NCBI GenBank assembly: GCA_036346405.1
Contig: CM070558.1
Span: 186,001-250,000, forward strand
Source of the DNA: Phyllostachys edulis
Taxonomy: Eukaryota; Streptophyta; Magnoliopsida; Poales; Poaceae
Length of the DNA stretch: 64,000 bases
Direction of reading: 5' to 3'
Shown here: piece after piece, positions 61,158 through 64,000 of the stretch
Layout of the letters: each line of letters starts with the position of its first letter
How positions within the stretch are numbered: position 1 is the stretch's first letter
Translations under genes and position numbers: made by a program
Notes under the pieces: generated by a model
Database searches by the model: none
Told to the model about the DNA's origin: nothing
Seen by the model: only the letters and a program-made list of their open reading frames with translations

Positions 61158-62702
61158 TTAAAAAGAATTAAATATGAACAAAAAGCCCTGAAAAGGAGGC
61201 ACCAGATTCCATAACATAAATATGCTGGAAAGTGGTGTGATCTGCATGCAACCATTACCTTGAAGGCGACAGGTTCAACATCCTCCACGACAACTCTATC
61301 TAGGTCAGGGTTACCAATAGGACCAAAGAATTGTGCTTTGAATACCGGGGAGCGAGCGGCAAGGATCCACTTATGTGCCTGGACTTTCTCATCACCCACT
61401 TCGAATGTAACATCACAGCCAATGCCGAGTTTGAGGAGCTCCTTGAAGCAACGGCCCATGTCAGATGGTGGAACACTAATCTGGATGTTCTTTGGTGTTT
61501 CCAGACGGTTCTTGACAACACCTACTGTGCAGTTCATTTCTAGGCAATCGTTCTTCAGAAAATCTGATGTTTCTAAGAGTGACCTTCTGTAGAACCGCTT
61601 GTAACCCCTAACAAGAATGTAGCACTGTTAACTACCATTGTGAAATAGAAGCGAAGAATACAAATAGTCAGAAAAAGGAAAGATGCCAATTGCCAAGGAG
61701 GGGAGAGCACATTATGGTTTATGAGGAAAGATACGAAGTAATTGATCGGCAGGAGTTAATGAACCATAGCTGCATCATTTTAAACCCAACTATCCTTTTC
61801 CTACCTAATAATAAGGTAATCTGAGCAGAACCGCCGGTCTCTGCACGCACATCATCAATGCAGAAACATAAGACCCCAACACCCTCAGCAATAGAAACCA
61901 CTGGCTTCCTAAGTTTCTAACCCAGAATCTATGCCATATGTACCAACCCAAGTACATCTGGTTTGCTACAAATTAAAGATAGGTCATTGTTAGCCCCAAA
62001 TCCCTAGCCTAGCTAGTGATCAATTCGTTCACAAGCCCCAATCCGATACGAATCCACTCCAGAGCACACAACCTGCTCAGGGACAACAAAGTACTGGTCA
62101 CTGGTAGAACTAGAAATGGGCAAATGGCAGCAATCGGAACTAGCAAACTAAGTAAAATTCGAAAACTATCTTAAGTAAACCTAGGAGGAGCAATGGAAAT
62201 GCAATTGCGATTGGAAGGAAGGTAGGGATTTAGGTGGTGGTTGGGCTTCCCTAATTAATAAGGGGGAAGTAGGAACAGAAGGTATGGAGGGGCTAGGAAT
62301 TGAAAATGGAAATGGGAAATAGTTGGATTGTTACCACATGGATCCTCTGTACTTGAGGGTGTAAGGTCCGGCCTGCAGGGATCGGTCGAAGTGGGAGTGG
62401 ACCTTGTGGCGGGCGCGGCCGGACTGGTCGAGGAGGGTGAGCTCGAAGAGGGCGCGGACGTCGGTGCCCTCGGAGGCGAGGGCGACGAAGACGGAGACGT
62501 AGTTGGAGTTGTCCTCGGGGTTCTTGCCGTCGGGGTAGAGGTAGACGGCCCAGTCGTAGCCGCCGACGGCGAAGGTGTCGCTGGCGACGTAGCGGCCGGG
62601 GCCCACGCCCTTGGCGAGGGAGAAGCCCTTGACGGTGTACTGGTGCGAGCCCCGCACCGTCTCGGTCACCGACCGCGACCACGAAGGCCGCGGCACCACC
62701 AT
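58526..62702 (-). CDS. BTB/POZ-MATH (BPM) protein, 4 exons
   Basis: Minus-strand exons: 62702-62335, 61607-61259, 60813-60537, 58722-58526; all GT-AG, phases match, total 1,191 bp (396 residues and a stop). The ATG at 62702 opens MVVPRPSWSRS. A MATH domain spans residues about 19-155 (YTVKGFSLAKGVGPGRY, VSVFVALASEG, KVHSHFDRS). A BTB domain spans about 184-305 (GCDVTFEVGDEKVQAHKWIL, SPVFKAQFFG), followed by a BACK-like helical tail and a basic C-terminus (ERRTRRRV) that may be a nuclear signal. Plant BPM proteins bind CUL3 through BTB and bring substrates, for example certain transcription factors and PP2C phosphatases, through MATH for ubiquitination (family knowledge). Length is normal for the family and no lesion was seen. 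Introns two and three (445 and 1,814 bp) hold AT-rich DNA, no gene. Confidence 0.93.
61124..61154. repeat. (AT)n microsatellite in BPM intron 2
   Basis: About 15 AT units lie 105 bp after the exon 2 donor in the direction of transcription. Confidence 0.95.
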
Positions 62703-63400
62703 CGCTACAAACCCTAGGCTAATTTAATTTGGCTGGGGGGTCCGCTTGGTACTGGAGGCGGCGGGGCGAGCAGCGCCGCGCTGCGTGATTCCTCCCGGTG
62801 AGGAAAGTGGAGGACGGAGGCGCTCCGTCGATGACGAGGAGGTTCTTCCGTTGGTTAATGCTCGGTTGGTTGGAGATTCCTCCGTGTTATTTGCCACTGT
62901 ACTTTCAGTGGTAATTTGTGATATGTGCCCTAATCCGGAATCAGGATACACGCGTCTGATGGTAAATCAAAATACGTTATTGTAGTGGCAAATACTTAAT
63001 TTTCTCTTATTTTTTTACCACTGACTCTGACTCTGACTGACTACTACTAGAGTGCTCCCTTCATCGTGGGGTTGGCCCTCTGGACTTTCGTTTTCTTATC
63101 AGCCCGGCCCCCCTCGCGATGTCGGCGAATGGATCGCCGTCTGCCCGTCTCCCCCGCCCGCCCCCGATCGATCGATCCAAGCTAAGGTGATCCCTCTTCC
63201 CTCCCCTCCCTTCCGTAATGTCAGGAAACGTGGAAGTTTTCTCAGATTTGGAACGATTTCTACCGCCGTTGCTATGGGGGGCAGAAAGCACAAAACTAGG
63301 GTTCTAAGCTACTTTACTCTAGAGAACAATAGGATATGCTTTTCGTTAGTTTTTTTTCATTCCATAGCTGCGGGTATATAACCCCTCAAAGATAGCAGGT
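62703..63400. other. Promoter side of the BPM gene, no gene
   Basis: GC-rich up to about 62830, then mixed. No convincing TATA box for the minus-strand gene was identified. From about 63300 the text may belong to the 3' LTR of the pol element at the right edge. Open stretches on both strands here lack recognisable domains. Confidence 0.4.
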
Positions 63401-63410
63401 TCGATTGGAA

Positions 63411-64000
63411 TTACATCAGTGTTTCACAACGAAAACGTAAAAGACAAAGTCGTGATGGTAAACAGTACTTAGTGAAAATGTTGCATTCAATTCCTTCCGT
63501 TGGATCTTCATTATGGGCCACCACCTCGCCCTTTCGCTGCACAATTCTTCGCTCCAGAATTTTAACCGGTTCGGTCTTAACCTTGCCATCAGGACTGACC
63601 AGTGGTAAACTTGGGGATGGTATAGCTACAGATCCCAGGTGCTTCTTGAGTTGGCTTACGTGAAATACTGGGTGTATCGCCGCTTCCTCTGTCAAGTTCA
63701 ATTGATATGCCACTTTTCCAAATTTTTTCAGGATCCGAAATGGCCCGTAATACTTCGATCTGAGCTTGAGTGATCCTCTCAACCCAAATGTGTTTTGCCT
63801 ATATGGTTGCATCTTGAGATAGACCATGTCTCCCTCATTGAAGTGCCTTTCCGATCTCTTCCTATCAGCGAATTGCTTCATTCTGTTCTGAGCTTTCAGC
63901 AAGTTTTGTCGGAGTTCTTGTGACATCTTTTCCCTCTCTTCTAGAGTTAGCTGTGTTGTTGGCAGGCTATCTTTGGGAGTGAGGCCTTGCCGAATTGAGG
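63411..64000 (-). pseudogene. Chromovirus-type Gypsy pol, integrase C-terminus (runs off window)
   Basis: The minus-strand frame is open from the window edge: LTPKDSLPTTQLTLEEREK, RMKQFADRKRSER, then the GPY/F module (YYGPFRILKKFGKVAYQL) and HPVFHVSQLKKHLG, typical of the integrase tail in chromoviruses such as Reina/Tekay. After the ILERRIVQRKGEVV segment, where a chromodomain should follow (family motif ..WxxLPxxEATWE), the sequence departs and ends at 63411. The chromodomain appears degenerate or lost. The 5' part lies outside the window. Confidence 0.8.

Noticed and set aside
62293..62717. 129-codon frames on both strands over BPM exon 1
   Set aside because: Shadows of the MATH-domain exon; low complexity, no start context or splice support.
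1..64000. Centromeric satellite, rDNA or tRNA genes
   Set aside because: No regular satellite of about 150-180 bp, no rRNA sequence, and no tRNA cloverleaf was seen; the tRNA-like 12-mers are primer-binding sites.

Overview
The window is nuclear DNA from a plant, most likely a grass (Poaceae). Evidence: genes with GT-AG introns and very GC-rich first exons, Ty3/Gypsy and Ty1/Copia LTR retrotransposons inserted inside one another, a Copia LTR beginning TGTTGGAAATATG (the BARE/Angela-type start known from grasses), and plant gene families (BTB-MATH, laccase, plant mobile domain). Nothing bacterial, viral or organellar was seen.

Layout. (1) 1-8561: right part of a long LTR (family B, + strand) running off the left edge, split by a 5.26-kb minus-strand LTR (A0). 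(2) 8567-9290: unresolved AT-rich repeat remnant. (3) 9290-17746: decayed minus-strand Ty3/Gypsy element with gag, protease, RT, RNase H and integrase, a 68-bp tandem repeat at its 3' side, one recognisable LTR, and a 1,574-bp Copia solo LTR inserted in gag. (4) 17884-18516: plant-mobile-domain pseudogene. (5) 19831-22648: intact six-exon LisH-domain gene (+). (6) 24592-40424: small deleted Copia element (-), split by a family-B solo LTR that itself holds two further solo LTRs. (7) 42640-44286: laccase pseudogene (-). (8) 44.4-49.8 kb: repeats and a degenerate coding-like stretch. (9) 49822-57640: 5' part of a family-A element (+) with its LTR, primer-binding site and gag start, its LTR split by another family-A solo LTR. 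(10) 58526-62702: intact four-exon BTB/POZ-MATH gene (-). (11) 63411-64000: 3' end of a chromovirus-like pol (-) running off the right edge.

Only two genes look functional: the LisH protein (504 codons before the stop) and the BTB-MATH protein (396). They face away from the centre and do not obviously act together. The rest is mostly retrotransposon DNA whose insertion order can be read from 5-bp target-site duplications found directly at the breakpoints: GATCC, TCCGG, TTTTG, GAAAT, TGCGT, CCGGT and TGGGT.

The most unusual feature is a group of very long LTRs (about 3.1-5.3 kb) carrying dispersed arrays of the heptamer GGAGGTC/GACCTCC, plus a short conserved block with the palindrome CTATTCGAATAG shared by otherwise diverged LTRs. 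No undescribed defence, enzymatic or RNA system could be supported; the arrays and the conserved block are the best candidates for something undescribed.
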